DNA of 34,039 nt. It comes from Noviherbaspirillum denitrificans. GTDB lineage: Bacteria; Pseudomonadota; Gammaproteobacteria; Burkholderiales; Burkholderiaceae_D. Within the stretch, counting starts at the first letter, position 1, and every line of letters starts with the position of its first letter. Under the pieces are notes generated by a model. That model saw only the letters and a program-made list of their open reading frames with translations. It made no database searches and had not been told where the DNA came from. Positions 1-7,790 of the stretch are shown in pieces. The translations under genes and the position numbers were made by a program. The stretch lies in contig NZ_LSTO01000001.1 in NCBI RefSeq assembly GCF_002211445.1, positions 2,221,083 through 2,255,121 on the forward strand, given 5' to 3'.

Positions 1-171
1 GCGTTCAACAAGTATCACCGCGTCATCACCCGCGAACTCGGCATTCCCGACAGCGAAATGCTGGTCTGCGCAATGTCACTCGGATACGCGGATACCGTCG
101 CGCCCGAGAACGGATTGCAGCCGTCACGTTGCGCAGTTGAGGAGTTCGCCCGGTTTTCCGGATTCGAGTGA
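1..171 (+). CDS. Nitroreductase family protein, C-terminal fragment (gene starts before the window)
   Basis: The reading frame is open from base 1 to a TGA at 169-171 and gives the last 56 residues of a protein. The order of motifs (PDSEMLVCAMSLGYAD, then APEN, then VEEFARFSGF at the very end) is the usual C-terminus of NfsA/NfnB-like FMN-dependent nitroreductases, where the GYAD...N segment packs near the flavin and dimer interface. Such enzymes reduce nitroaromatics or quinones with NAD(P)H in the cytoplasm; the substrate cannot be told from this piece. The next gene starts only 43 bases downstream with no terminator in between, so cotranscription with the dehydrogenase and thiolase is likely. 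The family call is fairly secure; the physiological role is unknown. Confidence 0.8.
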   Translation, partial: AFNKYHRVITRELGIPDSEMLVCAMSLGYADTVAPENGLQPSRCAVEEFARFSGFE

Positions 172-214
172 CAGCGGCACAGGATCGATTTTCATCAAGT
201 AGACAGGGGGCAAT

Positions 215-964
215 GTGAGACTGAACAAGTTGTCAGTGGTCGTGACCGGCGGCGGTTCCGGCCTGGGGGCCGCCGTGTGCGGCACATTCGCGGCGGAAGG
301 CGCCACGGTGAATGCCGTGGACCTCAAGTTTTCTGGCGCCGCCCCGGCGGGCGTGGGCAGGCATGAAGCGAATGTCTGCAGCGCCGAAGGGCTGGCTTCC
401 GTCTTCGATGGGATAGCGAAGGCGCCGGGCAGGCTCGATGTGTTGGTGTGCTGCGCCGGCATCGCTCCCGCGCAGAAGGTCGTGGGCAAGGAAGGCGCTC
501 ACCCGCTCGACACGTTTTCGCGTGTGATCGACGTCAACCTGAACGGCACATTCAACGCGGTGCGGCTGGCGGCGCAGCTGATGAGCCGGAATGCGCCCGG
601 TCCGGGCGGCGAGCGCGGCGTCATCATTATGACCGCCTCCGTGGCGGCCTACGACGGACGGATCGGCCAGGCCGCTTACGCGGCGTCGAAGGGCGGCGTG
701 GTGTCCATGACCTTGCCGCTGGCGCGTGAGCTGGCGCGGCACGGCATCCGCATATGCACCGTGGCGCCAGGCATTTTCGAAACGCCGATGCTCATGGAGA
801 TGCCGCAGGTAGTGCGCGACGCGCTGGGCGCGATGGTGCCCTTTCCAAGCCGGCTAGGAAGGCCGGAAGAGTTCGCCGGCTTGTGTCGGCATATTGTGGA
901 AAACGACATGCTCAACGGTGAAGTCATCCGCCTCGACGGGGCGATTCGGATGGCGGCACGCTAA
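215..964 (+). CDS. Short-chain dehydrogenase, 3-hydroxyacyl-CoA dehydrogenase type-2 (HSD10) like
   Basis: A 249-residue classical SDR, a normal length for the family. It shows the NAD-binding TGGGSGLG at residues 11-18, CAGIA at 80-84, the structural Asn in NLNG near 109, and the catalytic Ser142, Tyr155 and Lys159 (YxxxK). The stretch GERGVIIMTASVAAYDG and the later FPSRLGRPEE and LNGEVIRLDGA blocks are typical of HSD17B10-type enzymes, which oxidise 3-hydroxyacyl-CoA (often 2-methyl-branched) with NAD. The GTG start is preceded by a purine-rich AGGGGG about four bases upstream. The thiolase gene follows after 20 bases, so the pair could do the last two steps of an acyl-CoA degradation. Substrate specificity is inference; the SDR call is near certain. 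Confidence 0.9.
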   Translation: MRLNKLSVVVTGGGSGLGAAVCGTFAAEGATVNAVDLKFSGAAPAGVGRHEANVCSAEGLASVFDGIAKAPGRLDVLVCCAGIAPAQKVVGKEGAHPLDTFSRVIDVNLNGTFNAVRLAAQLMSRNAPGPGGERGVIIMTASVAAYDGRIGQAAYAASKGGVVSMTLPLARELARHGIRICTVAPGIFETPMLMEMPQVVRDALGAMVPFPSRLGRPEEFAGLCRHIVENDMLNGEVIRLDGAIRMAAR

Positions 965-984
965 GCGGGAGTGCAGGAGGAAAC

Positions 985-2157
985 ATGACAGACAAGGTAG
1001 TCATTTGCGGCAGCGCGAGAACGCCGATCGGCGGTTTCATGGGAGAACTATCGGGCGTCACCGCGTCCGACCTGGGGGCGGTGGCGATCCGCGCGGCGGT
1101 CGAATGCGCCAGGGTGCCCATGCAGGATGTGGGCGAACTGATAATGGGGAACTGCCTCTTTGCAGGGCAGGGGCAGGCTCCCGCGCGACAGGCGGGACGC
1201 AAGGCCGGCTTGCCGGATGCGGCGGGTGCGACGACGCTGAGCAAGATGTGCGGCTCCGGCATGAAAAGCATCATGCTCGGCCGCGACATGTTGCTCGCCG
1301 GATCGCAGGACGTAGTGGTCGCCGGCGGGATGGAGAGCATGTCGAATGCGCCGTACATCGTGCCGAAGGCGCGTCGGGGACACCGCCTGGGACACGGCAC
1401 GCTGGTCGACCACATGCTGCTGGACGGGCTGGAGGACGCCTACGAGAGCGGCAAGCTGATGGGGCATTTCGCCGAGGATTGCGCGAGGCATTTCCAGTTT
1501 ACGCGTGAAGAACAGGACGCCTATGCGCTGCTGTCCCTGTCGCGGGCGCGCGACGCGCAAGGTTCCGGCTATTTCTACGCCGAGATCACGCCGGTTTCCG
1601 TGGGCGAGCGCGAAATTACCTCGGACGAGCAGCCTCGCCGCGCCGATTCGGCGAAGATTCCGTCCCTGAAGCCGGCATTCTCGAAGGATGGAACGGTAAC
1701 GGCCGCCAATTCAAGCTCGATTTCCGACGGCGCCGCCGCCGTCGTGCTGGCACGCGAGTCATACGCGCTCGAGCACGGCCTGGCGGTCGAGGCACGAATC
1801 GTCGGGCACAGCACCTTCGCCCAGGAGCCGGCATGGTTTTCGACGGCGCCCATCGGCGCGATCAGGACGCTTTGCGCGCGCATCGGCTGGGCGGTCGGGG
1901 ACGTGGACCTGTTCGAAATCAACGAGGCATTCGCGGTCGTCGTGATGGCCGCGATGAAGGAGCTGGGTTTGCCACGCGAAAAAGTGAACGTCTTCGGCGG
2001 CGCATGCGCGCTCGGTCATCCGATCGGCGCTTCCGGCGCACGTGTTGTGGTGACCTTGCTCAATGCGTTGAAGCAGAAGGGGAAGAAGCGGGGCATTGCC
2101 TGCCTGTGCATCGGCGGCGGGGAAGCGACTGCTGTTGCGGTTGAAATGATCGGCTGA
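985..2157 (+). CDS. Thiolase (acetyl-CoA C-acyltransferase family)
   Basis: A 390-residue protein, full length for a degradative or biosynthetic thiolase. The nucleophile Cys89 lies in SKMCGSG, NEAFA is at 313-317, His345 in GHPIGASGAR, and the second active Cys375 in CIGGGE, so all catalytic residues are present. The ATG is preceded by AGGAGG at 975-980 with ideal spacing. Thiolases cleave 3-ketoacyl-CoA with CoA, or run the condensation in reverse. Placed directly after a 3-hydroxyacyl-CoA dehydrogenase-like SDR, this gene most simply completes a short acyl-CoA oxidation. A hairpin follows the stop codon. Chain-length preference cannot be judged from sequence alone. Confidence 0.93.
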   Translation: MTDKVVICGSARTPIGGFMGELSGVTASDLGAVAIRAAVECARVPMQDVGELIMGNCLFAGQGQAPARQAGRKAGLPDAAGATTLSKMCGSGMKSIMLGRDMLLAGSQDVVVAGGMESMSNAPYIVPKARRGHRLGHGTLVDHMLLDGLEDAYESGKLMGHFAEDCARHFQFTREEQDAYALLSLSRARDAQGSGYFYAEITPVSVGEREITSDEQPRRADSAKIPSLKPAFSKDGTVTAANSSSISDGAAAVVLARESYALEHGLAVEARIVGHSTFAQEPAWFSTAPIGAIRTLCARIGWAVGDVDLFEINEAFAVVVMAAMKELGLPREKVNVFGGACALGHPIGASGARVVVTLLNALKQKGKKRGIACLCIGGGEATAVAVEMIG

Positions 2158-2167
2158 ACGGCGATCA

Positions 2168-2188
2168 GCGGCCGGTGATCCCGGCCGC
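2168..2188. terminator. GC-rich hairpin between convergent thiolase and gntR genes
   Basis: GCGGCCGG (2168-2175) and CCGGCCGC (2181-2188) form an eight-base perfect stem with a five-base loop. It lies between two convergent genes and is followed on the plus strand by AACTTTACT, a poor T-tract. It is probably a shared transcription stop, but it is not a textbook intrinsic terminator. Confidence 0.5.
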
Positions 2189-2210
2189 AACTTTACTGCG
2201 ATTTCCCTTC

Positions 2211-2954
2211 TTACCGCGCGGCGGATGTTTTTTGTACCTGCACCACCGGCGTGCGCATATCGACACCAGCCACCTCGTAGCCGCGCTTGAAATCCTGGAT
2301 GTGCTTTTCCATCCACTTCCTGGCCCCGGCGGCATCCTTTTTCCGGATCGCTTCAAAGATGGCCGTATGCGCCGTAAGAAGACGGTCTCCTGCCGATCCG
2401 ACCTTCGTCATTACGACATCGAAGGCGGGGAACAGCAGGCGGCCGAGCGGCTCGCGGGCGACGAGCAGCGCATGGTTGTCCGCGGCTTCGGCCACCAGCG
2501 AATGAAATTCGATGTCCAGCTGCACGACAGGATCGCCCCTGTCCAGCGCCTCTTCAGTCGCTTTGACGTTCGCTGCCAGCGCCTCGACGGCGGCCTCGGT
2601 CCGGCGCAGCGCGGCAAGTTCGGCCAATGCCGGATCGAGGATGAACAAGCCTTCCCACAATTCCTCGATACGCACTTCCTTGAGCACCATCGCGCGCTGC
2701 ACCTGCGCGCCGAGCTGTTCGCGGGAAGGATGCGTGATCAGCAGTTTTTTTCCATTGCGCAATAGCATTCCGGCTTCTTCCAGAAGGCGCACGCCTTCAC
2801 GCACCGTGGAGCGGTTGACGCCGAAGCTATCGCACAGCACCGCCTCGGTCGGCAGCGCGTCGCCCACTTTCAGGCGCCCGTCGAGGATGTTCTGGACAAG
2901 CGCCTCTGCCAGCATCTTGTAAGAGGGAACCCGCTGAATTTTTTCTACTTCCAT
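2211..2954 (-). CDS. GntR-family regulator, FadR subfamily (wHTH plus FCD domain)
   Basis: A 247-residue protein with an N-terminal winged helix (about residues 8-75, including LPTEAVLCDSFGVNRSTVREG, a standard GntR recognition helix) and a C-terminal all-helical FCD domain (about 85-225). The FCD metal or ligand pocket residues are visible as DIEFHSLV, an AHTAIFEAI His and MEKHIQDF. Members are dimeric repressors released by small carboxylates or acyl-CoA. It is transcribed away from the periplasmic binding protein gene, and a perfect FadR-type operator lies on that gene's promoter, so that gene is its probable target. Convergence with the thiolase means it need not control the thiolase operon. 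The ATG at 2954 is the start chosen; an in-frame alternative was not obvious. Confidence 0.92.
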   Translation of the reverse strand: MEVEKIQRVPSYKMLAEALVQNILDGRLKVGDALPTEAVLCDSFGVNRSTVREGVRLLEEAGMLLRNGKKLLITHPSREQLGAQVQRAMVLKEVRIEELWEGLFILDPALAELAALRRTEAAVEALAANVKATEEALDRGDPVVQLDIEFHSLVAEAADNHALLVAREPLGRLLFPAFDVVMTKVGSAGDRLLTAHTAIFEAIRKKDAAGARKWMEKHIQDFKRGYEVAGVDMRTPVVQVQKTSAAR

Positions 2955-2968
2955 GGTTGTTTGCCTGA

Positions 2969-2979
2969 TCGTCTGATTG
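2969..2979. promoter_or_regulatory. Candidate weak GntR operator near the gntR start
   Basis: TCGTCTGATTG shares the GTCTGA core and seven of eleven positions with the perfect operator at 3086-3096. It lies between the proposed gntR -10 box and the gntR ATG, where binding would block the gene's own transcription. This is inference from similarity and position only. Confidence 0.35.
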
Positions 2980-2986
2980 TTGGTTC

Positions 2987-3015
2987 ATTATCGCGAATGC
3001 CACGTGAATCTGCAA
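2987..3015 (-). promoter_or_regulatory. Putative sigma-70 promoter of gntR
   Basis: Read on the minus strand, TTGCAG (3015-3010) and GATAAT (2992-2987) are separated by 17 bases. This fits a housekeeping promoter about 30 bases ahead of the GntR start codon. Confidence 0.45.
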
Positions 3016-3052
3016 ACGCGCGTTCTATTCGATTTGCCACTTTGATTCTGCC

Positions 3053-3081
3053 TTGACTTCTGCAAAATGCTTACATAAAAT
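3053..3081 (+). promoter_or_regulatory. Sigma-70 promoter of the binding-protein gene
   Basis: TTGACT (3053-3058) and TAAAAT (3076-3081) are 17 bases apart, each one mismatch from consensus. The predicted start of transcription (about 3087-3089) falls inside the palindrome at 3086-3096. Confidence 0.7.
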
Positions 3082-3085
3082 CAGA

Positions 3086-3096
3086 TTGTCTGACAA
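3086..3096. promoter_or_regulatory. FadR-type GntR operator at the transcription start
   Basis: TTGTCTGACAA is a perfect inverted repeat around one central base. It matches the known FadR-subfamily consensus TNGTNNNACNA at every defined position. It overlaps the expected +1 of the promoter just upstream, the classical position for steric repression. A second nested inverted repeat (GTCTG and CAGAC, 3088-3102) overlaps it. The divergent GntR protein is the obvious ligand. Confidence 0.7.
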
Positions 3097-3119
3097 ACAG
3101 ACTTATGAGGAGACATGAC

Positions 3120-4346
3120 ATGAAAGCCACTTCCTGCCGTCGGCTTGCGCTTGCCGCCGTGCTCACCTGCGCCCTTGCCGGCAATACAACGGCGCAAACA
3201 CCCAAATTTTCCGACGATGTGGTGCGCATCGGCGTCCTGACTGACCTCTCCGGTATTTATGCCGACCTTTCCGGCCCGGGTTCGGTGCTGGCGGCGAAGA
3301 TGGCGGTAGAAGACTTCGGCAAGACCATCCACGGCAAACGCATCGAGGTCGTTTCGGCGGACACGCTGAACAAGGCCGACACGGCCGCCAACAAGGCACG
3401 TGAATGGTTCGACCGCGACGGTGTGGACATGATCGTCGACCTGCCTGCTTCGTCCGTCGTGCTGGCAACCGCGAAGGTTGCACAGGCGAAGAACAAGATC
3501 CTGATTGCCGTCGGTTCCTCAACAACGCGCCTGACCAACGAGGATTGCTCGCCGACCGTGATGCATTGGGCATACGACACCTACTCTCTGGCCACCGCAA
3601 CGGCACGCGCAGTCGCAAAGCAGGGGGGGGACAGCTGGTATTTCCTCACCGCCGACTATGCCGGCGGCCACGCACTGATGATGGATGCCATGGCGGTCGT
3701 CAAGCAAAGCGGCGGCAAGGTGCTGGGTGAATCACGCCATCCGTTCCCGGGCAATGATTTCTCGTCCTATCTTTTGAAGGCCCAGGCGAGCGGCGCCAAA
3801 GTTATTGGCCTGGCGAATGCGGGCAACGACACGGTCAATTCGATCAAGCAGGCCGCCGAGTTCGGCATCATGGACAAGCAGATGGTCGTTGCCACCCTGT
3901 TGTTTGATACCGACGTACATTCCCTCGGGCTGAAGTACGCGCAGGGAATGTACCTGACGACCGGCTTCTACTGGGACCTGAACGACAAGACGCGCGCCTT
4001 CGGCAAGCGTTTCTTCGCAAGCCAGAAGCGCATGCCGACCATGGTCCAGGCGGGGGTCTACTCCGCGGTAATGCATTACCTGAAGGCCGTCAAGGCAGCC
4101 GCGACCGACGACTCGCTCGCCGTCGCAAAGGAAATGAAGAAGATACCGGTCAACGACTTCTTCGCCGAAAACGGGAAAGTACGCGAGGACGGCCGCATGG
4201 TGCACGACATGTACCTCGCACAGATCAAGAAGCCGGAGGAGTCGAAGTATCCGTGGGATTACTTCCATATCCGCCAGGTGATCAAGGGAGACGACGCGTT
4301 CATCCCGCTGTCCAAGTCGCTGTGCACCCTGGTGAACATGTCATAG
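3120..4346 (+). CDS. ABC transporter substrate-binding protein, branched-chain amino acid (LivJ/HAAT) type
   Basis: The start at 3120 is preferred over an in-frame ATG at 3105, because GAGGAG at 3107-3112 is well spaced for it and a proper signal peptide follows (MKATSCRR, a hydrophobic stretch, then cleavage near TTAQ). The mature protein of about 380 residues is a type I periplasmic binding fold, beginning with VVRIGVLTDLSGIYADLSGPGS and continuing with AVGSSTTRLT, DYAGGHAL and a LANAGNDTVN ligand-site segment. Burkholderiales use many such proteins for aromatic acids and other carboxylates as well as amino acids. No LivHMGF permease genes are adjacent, so it is an orphan receptor. Control by the divergent GntR protein is likely. 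It ends before a strong terminator. Confidence 0.92.
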   Translation: MKATSCRRLALAAVLTCALAGNTTAQTPKFSDDVVRIGVLTDLSGIYADLSGPGSVLAAKMAVEDFGKTIHGKRIEVVSADTLNKADTAANKAREWFDRDGVDMIVDLPASSVVLATAKVAQAKNKILIAVGSSTTRLTNEDCSPTVMHWAYDTYSLATATARAVAKQGGDSWYFLTADYAGGHALMMDAMAVVKQSGGKVLGESRHPFPGNDFSSYLLKAQASGAKVIGLANAGNDTVNSIKQAAEFGIMDKQMVVATLLFDTDVHSLGLKYAQGMYLTTGFYWDLNDKTRAFGKRFFASQKRMPTMVQAGVYSAVMHYLKAVKAAATDDSLAVAKEMKKIPVNDFFAENGKVREDGRMVHDMYLAQIKKPEESKYPWDYFHIRQVIKGDDAFIPLSKSLCTLVNMS

Positions 4347-4441
4347 CGGGTACGAATCATTCACGGTATCGATGACAGGAATTCGGTGCGGTGCAAACCA
4401 AAGTTCCACAGTTCAAGCCATAGTTGGTCTATGCGCTCTTT

Positions 4442-4468
4442 AGCCCGCCGATTGGCGGGCTTTTTTTT
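4442..4468 (+). terminator. Intrinsic terminator after the binding-protein gene
   Basis: AGCCCGCC (4442-4449), loop GATT and GGCGGGCT (4454-4461) form a perfect eight-base GC-rich stem followed by a run of eight T residues (4461-4468). This is a canonical rho-independent terminator 95 bases after the stop codon. Confidence 0.92.
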
Positions 4469-4469
4469 G

Positions 4470-4938
4470 GGGAAAGAAAATGACCCGCGTTAACGATGCA
4501 GGTCTTTTTTGAGCGAATGTAAAGGTGGCACACGGACTTCGCCGCGTACTCCAAATGCAGAAATGACCACCACGCGCCTATAGTGACGCCCCAAGGGAGA
4601 TCGTCACGAACACTTCAAAGATTGAGACACGATTGACGCGCATCCGTAGAAACTGTGCTGCGTCAGCTGGATTTCTCATACCTTACGAAACGAAGCAGGA
4701 TGATCGAGATGCTAAAGATATGGCACTGACGTTCGATCGGGACGCAATTCGTCTTTTCATTTCATTTAGTCGAATAATCTGTAGACGCAACTCGGGATTC
4801 GATGAGGTTTTCGGCAATTCTAAAGATGAATTAAGAGAGCGGAAGTTATCAAGGTCGAGAAATTCAACAAGGTACAAGGCAAGAAACTTCCACCTTCAAT
4901 GCCCAAGAGCTATAAGTCACGCAGATGCCCATTACAGG
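4470..4938. other. Non-coding or decayed stretch with lower GC
   Basis: About 470 bases with no gene I can support. Base composition from about 4690 to 4900 is visibly richer in A and T than the neighbouring genes. Short frames on both strands here lack a good ribosome binding site and a recognisable motif, and the plus-strand one runs deep into the antisense of the AraC gene. It may be decayed transferred DNA or the downstream region of the AraC gene. Confidence 0.4.
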
Positions 4939-5898
4939 TCATGCCAAGCTCTGATGTTTGTTCTTGTAATCAGAAGGGCTCACACCGGTTATCTGCTTGA
5001 AACGCCTCGCAAAATGCGAAGCGTCTCCAAAGCCAGTCAGAGTGCAAATTTCCTTTACGGAAAGTGCGCTGAATACGAGATAGGACTTCGCAAGTTCGAT
5101 CCGGCGATGGGTCACAATCTGCAGGAAGGTCTGCCCGGTCTCGCGTTTGATCAAGTGCGCTAGATGGGTCGGAGATACATGGCAGGCCCGTGCGGCCGTG
5201 GCAAGCGTAATTTCCTTGTCAAGGCAAGAAATAATGTAACGGCCCAACTTGGCAATCACGTGGCCTCCGCCCTTGCGCGAACCGATGTCGTGTTGCGCCG
5301 AGAGCATAGCGTCGCCATGGCGCCGCCAGACGAGTCCAATGAGTTTAAGCAGGCAACTGCGAATGAAAATGCTGCTGGCGATATCGTCATGCGCGGCTTC
5401 GGTCTTCATTACTTCGCACAACGTCTCGATTTCAACGATATCGTCTCTGTCGAAGACAAAGTCAATTCGGTCCTGTGTAAGAAAGGGGCCCAACTCGGCA
5501 GCGCGGGATACAAGACGGGGATCGAATTCAAGCGGGTCGAACTCCAGTGCCGGAAAAAGGAAATCCTGACTGGCGTTAATGACGTAGAAGCGGGCACCAT
5601 CCGGGTTGCGGATGTAGTGCGGAAGGAACGGGGCAATGAAACAAAGGGTGCCTGGCACGACCGGGCGTTGGCCACAGCCAAGGTAGTGCGTCGTATTTCC
5701 GTTTATGTTGACGTAAATTTGGTAGTACTCATGGCGGTGAGGTACCGGGTTAGGTAGCGAGTTGGTGTTGTCGTGTATGCCGAAGTACGGGCGCTGAGCG
5801 CGCTCCGCCATCGTGTAGTTTCCGATTATATTGCCAGGGTCAGGACGCTCAATTTTGTACTGGTCAGCGGGGTAGCGAAAGGTCTGCAAGCGCGGCAT
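4939..5898 (-). CDS. AraC-family transcriptional activator with N-terminal cupin sensor
   Basis: Residues roughly 1-150 look like an AraC-type cupin, with VPHRHEYYQIYVNINGNTTH, a PG turn (VVPGTLCFIAPFLPHYI) and a final YVIN strand. The last 95 or so residues carry the double helix-turn-helix (LATAARACHVSPTHLAHLIKRETG, then VKEICTLTGFGDASHFARRFK and the closing GVSPSDYK). The frame opens at 5910, but GGGGGA lies between that ATG and the one at 5898, so 5898 (319 residues) is the better start. The gene diverges from the FAH-family operon. Direct-repeat half-sites in the gap and upstream of the porin are its likely binding sites. The inducer is presumably the substrate taken up by the module. 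Confidence 0.92.
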   Translation of the reverse strand: MPRLQTFRYPADQYKIERPDPGNIIGNYTMAERAQRPYFGIHDNTNSLPNPVPHRHEYYQIYVNINGNTTHYLGCGQRPVVPGTLCFIAPFLPHYIRNPDGARFYVINASQDFLFPALEFDPLEFDPRLVSRAAELGPFLTQDRIDFVFDRDDIVEIETLCEVMKTEAAHDDIASSIFIRSCLLKLIGLVWRRHGDAMLSAQHDIGSRKGGGHVIAKLGRYIISCLDKEITLATAARACHVSPTHLAHLIKRETGQTFLQIVTHRRIELAKSYLVFSALSVKEICTLTGFGDASHFARRFKQITGVSPSDYKNKHQSLA

Positions 5899-6004
5899 GG
5901 AATCCCCCATTTGTTACAGTGTTTTTTCCATTGTAATCATGCCGGCGATATCGGCAACGCTAGTATGGTCCGACTGGTGTCGTTAGCCATGCATTTTCCA
6001 CACT

Positions 6005-6032
6005 TGCGCAAGAATTGCATAATCCTGCACAA
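6005..6032 (+). promoter_or_regulatory. Three direct-repeat AraC half-sites
   Basis: TGCGCAA (6005-6011), TGCATAA (6016-6022) and TGCACAA (6026-6032) are spaced 11 and 10 bases apart, one helical turn each, and end nine bases before the proposed -35 box. Tandem, same-face half-sites just upstream of -35 are the usual arrangement for AraC-family activators. The link to the divergent AraC gene is inference from position and from recurrence upstream of the porin. Confidence 0.6.
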
Positions 6033-6041
6033 CCCTGTTCG

Positions 6042-6070
6042 TTGTCCCTGCGAAACGCCACGCCTACACT
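6042..6070 (+). promoter_or_regulatory. Promoter of the FAH-deacetylase-MFS operon
   Basis: TTGTCC (6042-6047) and TACACT (6065-6070) are separated by exactly 17 bases, about 50 bases before the ATG at 6122. The -35 box departs from consensus, which fits dependence on an activator bound at 6005-6032. Confidence 0.55.
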
Positions 6071-6121
6071 GTCCCTATCGAATCAACCGACGATAAACAC
6101 CACGATACAGGGGCACTACGC

Positions 6122-6823
6122 ATGTCTATTCAAAACACTATCAATCATCCTATTCCGCAAATCATCGCACCGACGCTCCCGATCGTCGGAAGTAAGGAGC
6201 GATTTGGGGTTCGCCGGATCTATTGCGTTGGACGTAACTATCTTGCGCATATCCGTGAAATGAAGGAAGGCGACGAGCGCGATCCGCCATTCTTTTTCCA
6301 GAAGCCGTCCGATGCCGTCGTGGTGGACGGTCTCATTCCCTATCCGACCATTACCGACGACTTCCAATACGAATTTGAATTGACAGTTGCGATCGGACGC
6401 CGTGCAGTTGATGTTCCACGCGGCGAAGCACTGGATTACGTCTTCGGCTACGCAGCCGGTCTCGACATGACGCGCCGCGACCGCCAGCGGGAGTGCAACA
6501 AGAAGGGATTGCCGTGGGAACAAGGAAAGGCCTTCGATGCGTCCGCACCGTGCGGTCCCATCCATCCGGTAAGCCTGGTTGGCCATATCAGCCAGGGATC
6601 TCTGGTACTCAGGGTAAATGGTGAGATTCGTCAGAATTCGCGTCTGGAAAAAATGATCTGGAACGTGCCCGAAATTATCAGCGAGCTATCGAAGCAGTAC
6701 GAGCTCTTCCCGGGCGATCTCATCTATACCGGCACTCCGGAAGGCGTAGGTGCGGTGCATCGCGGTGATGCGCTTGTCGGTGAGATCGAAGGATTGGAGC
6801 CGCTCGTAGCGAAGATCGTTTGA
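6122..6823 (+). CDS. Fumarylacetoacetate hydrolase (FAH) family protein
   Basis: A 233-residue single-domain FAH fold, the size of fumarylpyruvate hydrolases and acylpyruvases. The metal-binding carboxylates are visible at Glu84 and Glu86 (YEFELTVAIG) and Asp115 (GLDMTRRD), with Lys135 in GKAFDA and the closing GTPEGVG at 204-210. The N-terminal RRIYCVGRNYLAHIREM is the usual entry strand and lid. Such enzymes hydrolyse C-C bonds of 1,3-diketo acids at the end of gentisate, homoprotocatechuate or similar ring-cleavage paths, though some are decarboxylases or isomerases. No ring-cleavage dioxygenase is nearby, so the substrate is open. First gene of an operon, 30 bases before the next. Confidence 0.88.
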   Translation: MSIQNTINHPIPQIIAPTLPIVGSKERFGVRRIYCVGRNYLAHIREMKEGDERDPPFFFQKPSDAVVVDGLIPYPTITDDFQYEFELTVAIGRRAVDVPRGEALDYVFGYAAGLDMTRRDRQRECNKKGLPWEQGKAFDASAPCGPIHPVSLVGHISQGSLVLRVNGEIRQNSRLEKMIWNVPEIISELSKQYELFPGDLIYTGTPEGVGAVHRGDALVGEIEGLEPLVAKIV

Positions 6824-6853
6824 CCGAATGGAAGAGAGCTAAAGGAGACCACC

Positions 6854-7729
6854 ATGAAGCCGCTGGAGCGCATTAAATATTCTGCGATCAATGACCGTCC
6901 TAAGCTGACATTACCGGACGGTGCCCGGGTCGCTGTTTGGGTGATTGTCAACATTGAGGAGTGGGACATCAACGAGACAATGCCGCGTACTGTACTTACG
7001 CCACCGGCTGGCGGCAGTCCGATGCCGGATATTCCAAACTGGGCGTGGCATGAGTACGGAAACCGCGTCGGCTTCTGGCGCGTGCTGGAGACACTCGATA
7101 CGCTGCGGATTCCTGCGACGTTAGCGATCAATGGTTCCGCGATCGAGGCGTACAAGCCGATTTCGGAGGCCGCACTTACCCGGGGATGGGAGTTCATCGG
7201 CCACGGCTATTCGCAAAAGAATATGCAGAAAGTCGCCGACGAAACTGAGGACATTCGCAAGACGACCGAGGCGATCCGAAGCTTTACCGGCCGCGCCCCG
7301 CGCGGTTGGCTTGGGCCGGGCCTGACCGAAACATGGAACACGCCTGATGTGCTCAAGGAGCACGGATATGAGTATGTGTGCGACTGGGTGCTCGACGACC
7401 AGCCGGTGCAACTGCAAACCCGGAGCGGTCCCATCGTGAGTGTGCCGTACACCCAGGAGTGCAATGACGTTGCAATGATGCTCATTCAGCACCATGTTGC
7501 TCGCGAATACCGGGACCGCGCCATCGACCAATTCAACCAACTCGCCGACGATGCAAGAGATTCAGCGCGGGTAATGGCTTTGGTAATTCATCCCTACATC
7601 ATGGGAGCACCGCACCGCGCCCGTTACTTCCGTGAGGCGCTCGAATATATCGCCGCCAGCCGGGCGGCTACTTTCATGACGGGCGAAAAGATCCTCGATT
7701 GGTATAAGGCGTCTGGCCAGGCCTGCTGA
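6854..7729 (+). CDS. Polysaccharide deacetylase-family (NodB fold) hydrolase, PuuE-like
   Basis: A 291-residue protein with an AGGAG ribosome site (AAAGGAGACC) ahead of the ATG. NodB-like motifs are present in the altered form seen in allantoinase PuuE relatives: VNIEEWDIN near residue 34 in place of the usual TFDDG, ATLAINGSAIE, then EFIGHGYSQKN with the metal His, GWLGPGLTETWNT, YVCDWVLDDQP and a late VIHPYIMG His. PuuE-type members act on small amides or imides such as allantoin rather than on polymers, and there is no signal peptide, so a cytoplasmic small-molecule amidase is more likely than a cell-wall deacetylase. Cotranscribed with a FAH hydrolase and an MFS transporter; the pathway is not one I can name. 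Confidence 0.82.
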   Translation: MKPLERIKYSAINDRPKLTLPDGARVAVWVIVNIEEWDINETMPRTVLTPPAGGSPMPDIPNWAWHEYGNRVGFWRVLETLDTLRIPATLAINGSAIEAYKPISEAALTRGWEFIGHGYSQKNMQKVADETEDIRKTTEAIRSFTGRAPRGWLGPGLTETWNTPDVLKEHGYEYVCDWVLDDQPVQLQTRSGPIVSVPYTQECNDVAMMLIQHHVAREYRDRAIDQFNQLADDARDSARVMALVIHPYIMGAPHRARYFREALEYIAASRAATFMTGEKILDWYKASGQAC

Positions 7730-7739
7730 TTGTTGGGGC

Positions 7740-7762
7740 GCCGTCCCAATTAATGGGACGGC
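7740..7762 (+). other. Strong intercistronic hairpin
   Basis: GCCGTCCCA (7740-7748), loop ATTAA and TGGGACGGC (7754-7762) make a nine-base perfect stem between the deacetylase and MFS genes. No T-tract follows, so it is more likely an mRNA processing or stability element, or an attenuator, than a full terminator. The MFS ribosome binding site is outside it. Confidence 0.5.
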
Positions 7763-7790
7763 CGATGAACGAGAAATACAAGGAGACAAC

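Noticed and set aside
4633-5163. 176-codon plus-strand frame
   Set aside because: More than a third of it is antisense to the DNA-binding end of the AraC gene, it has no ribosome binding site, and the remainder shows no motif.
6854-7729. Secreted peptidoglycan or chitin deacetylase
   Set aside because: There is no signal peptide, the first NodB motif is altered as in PuuE relatives, and the operon is catabolic.
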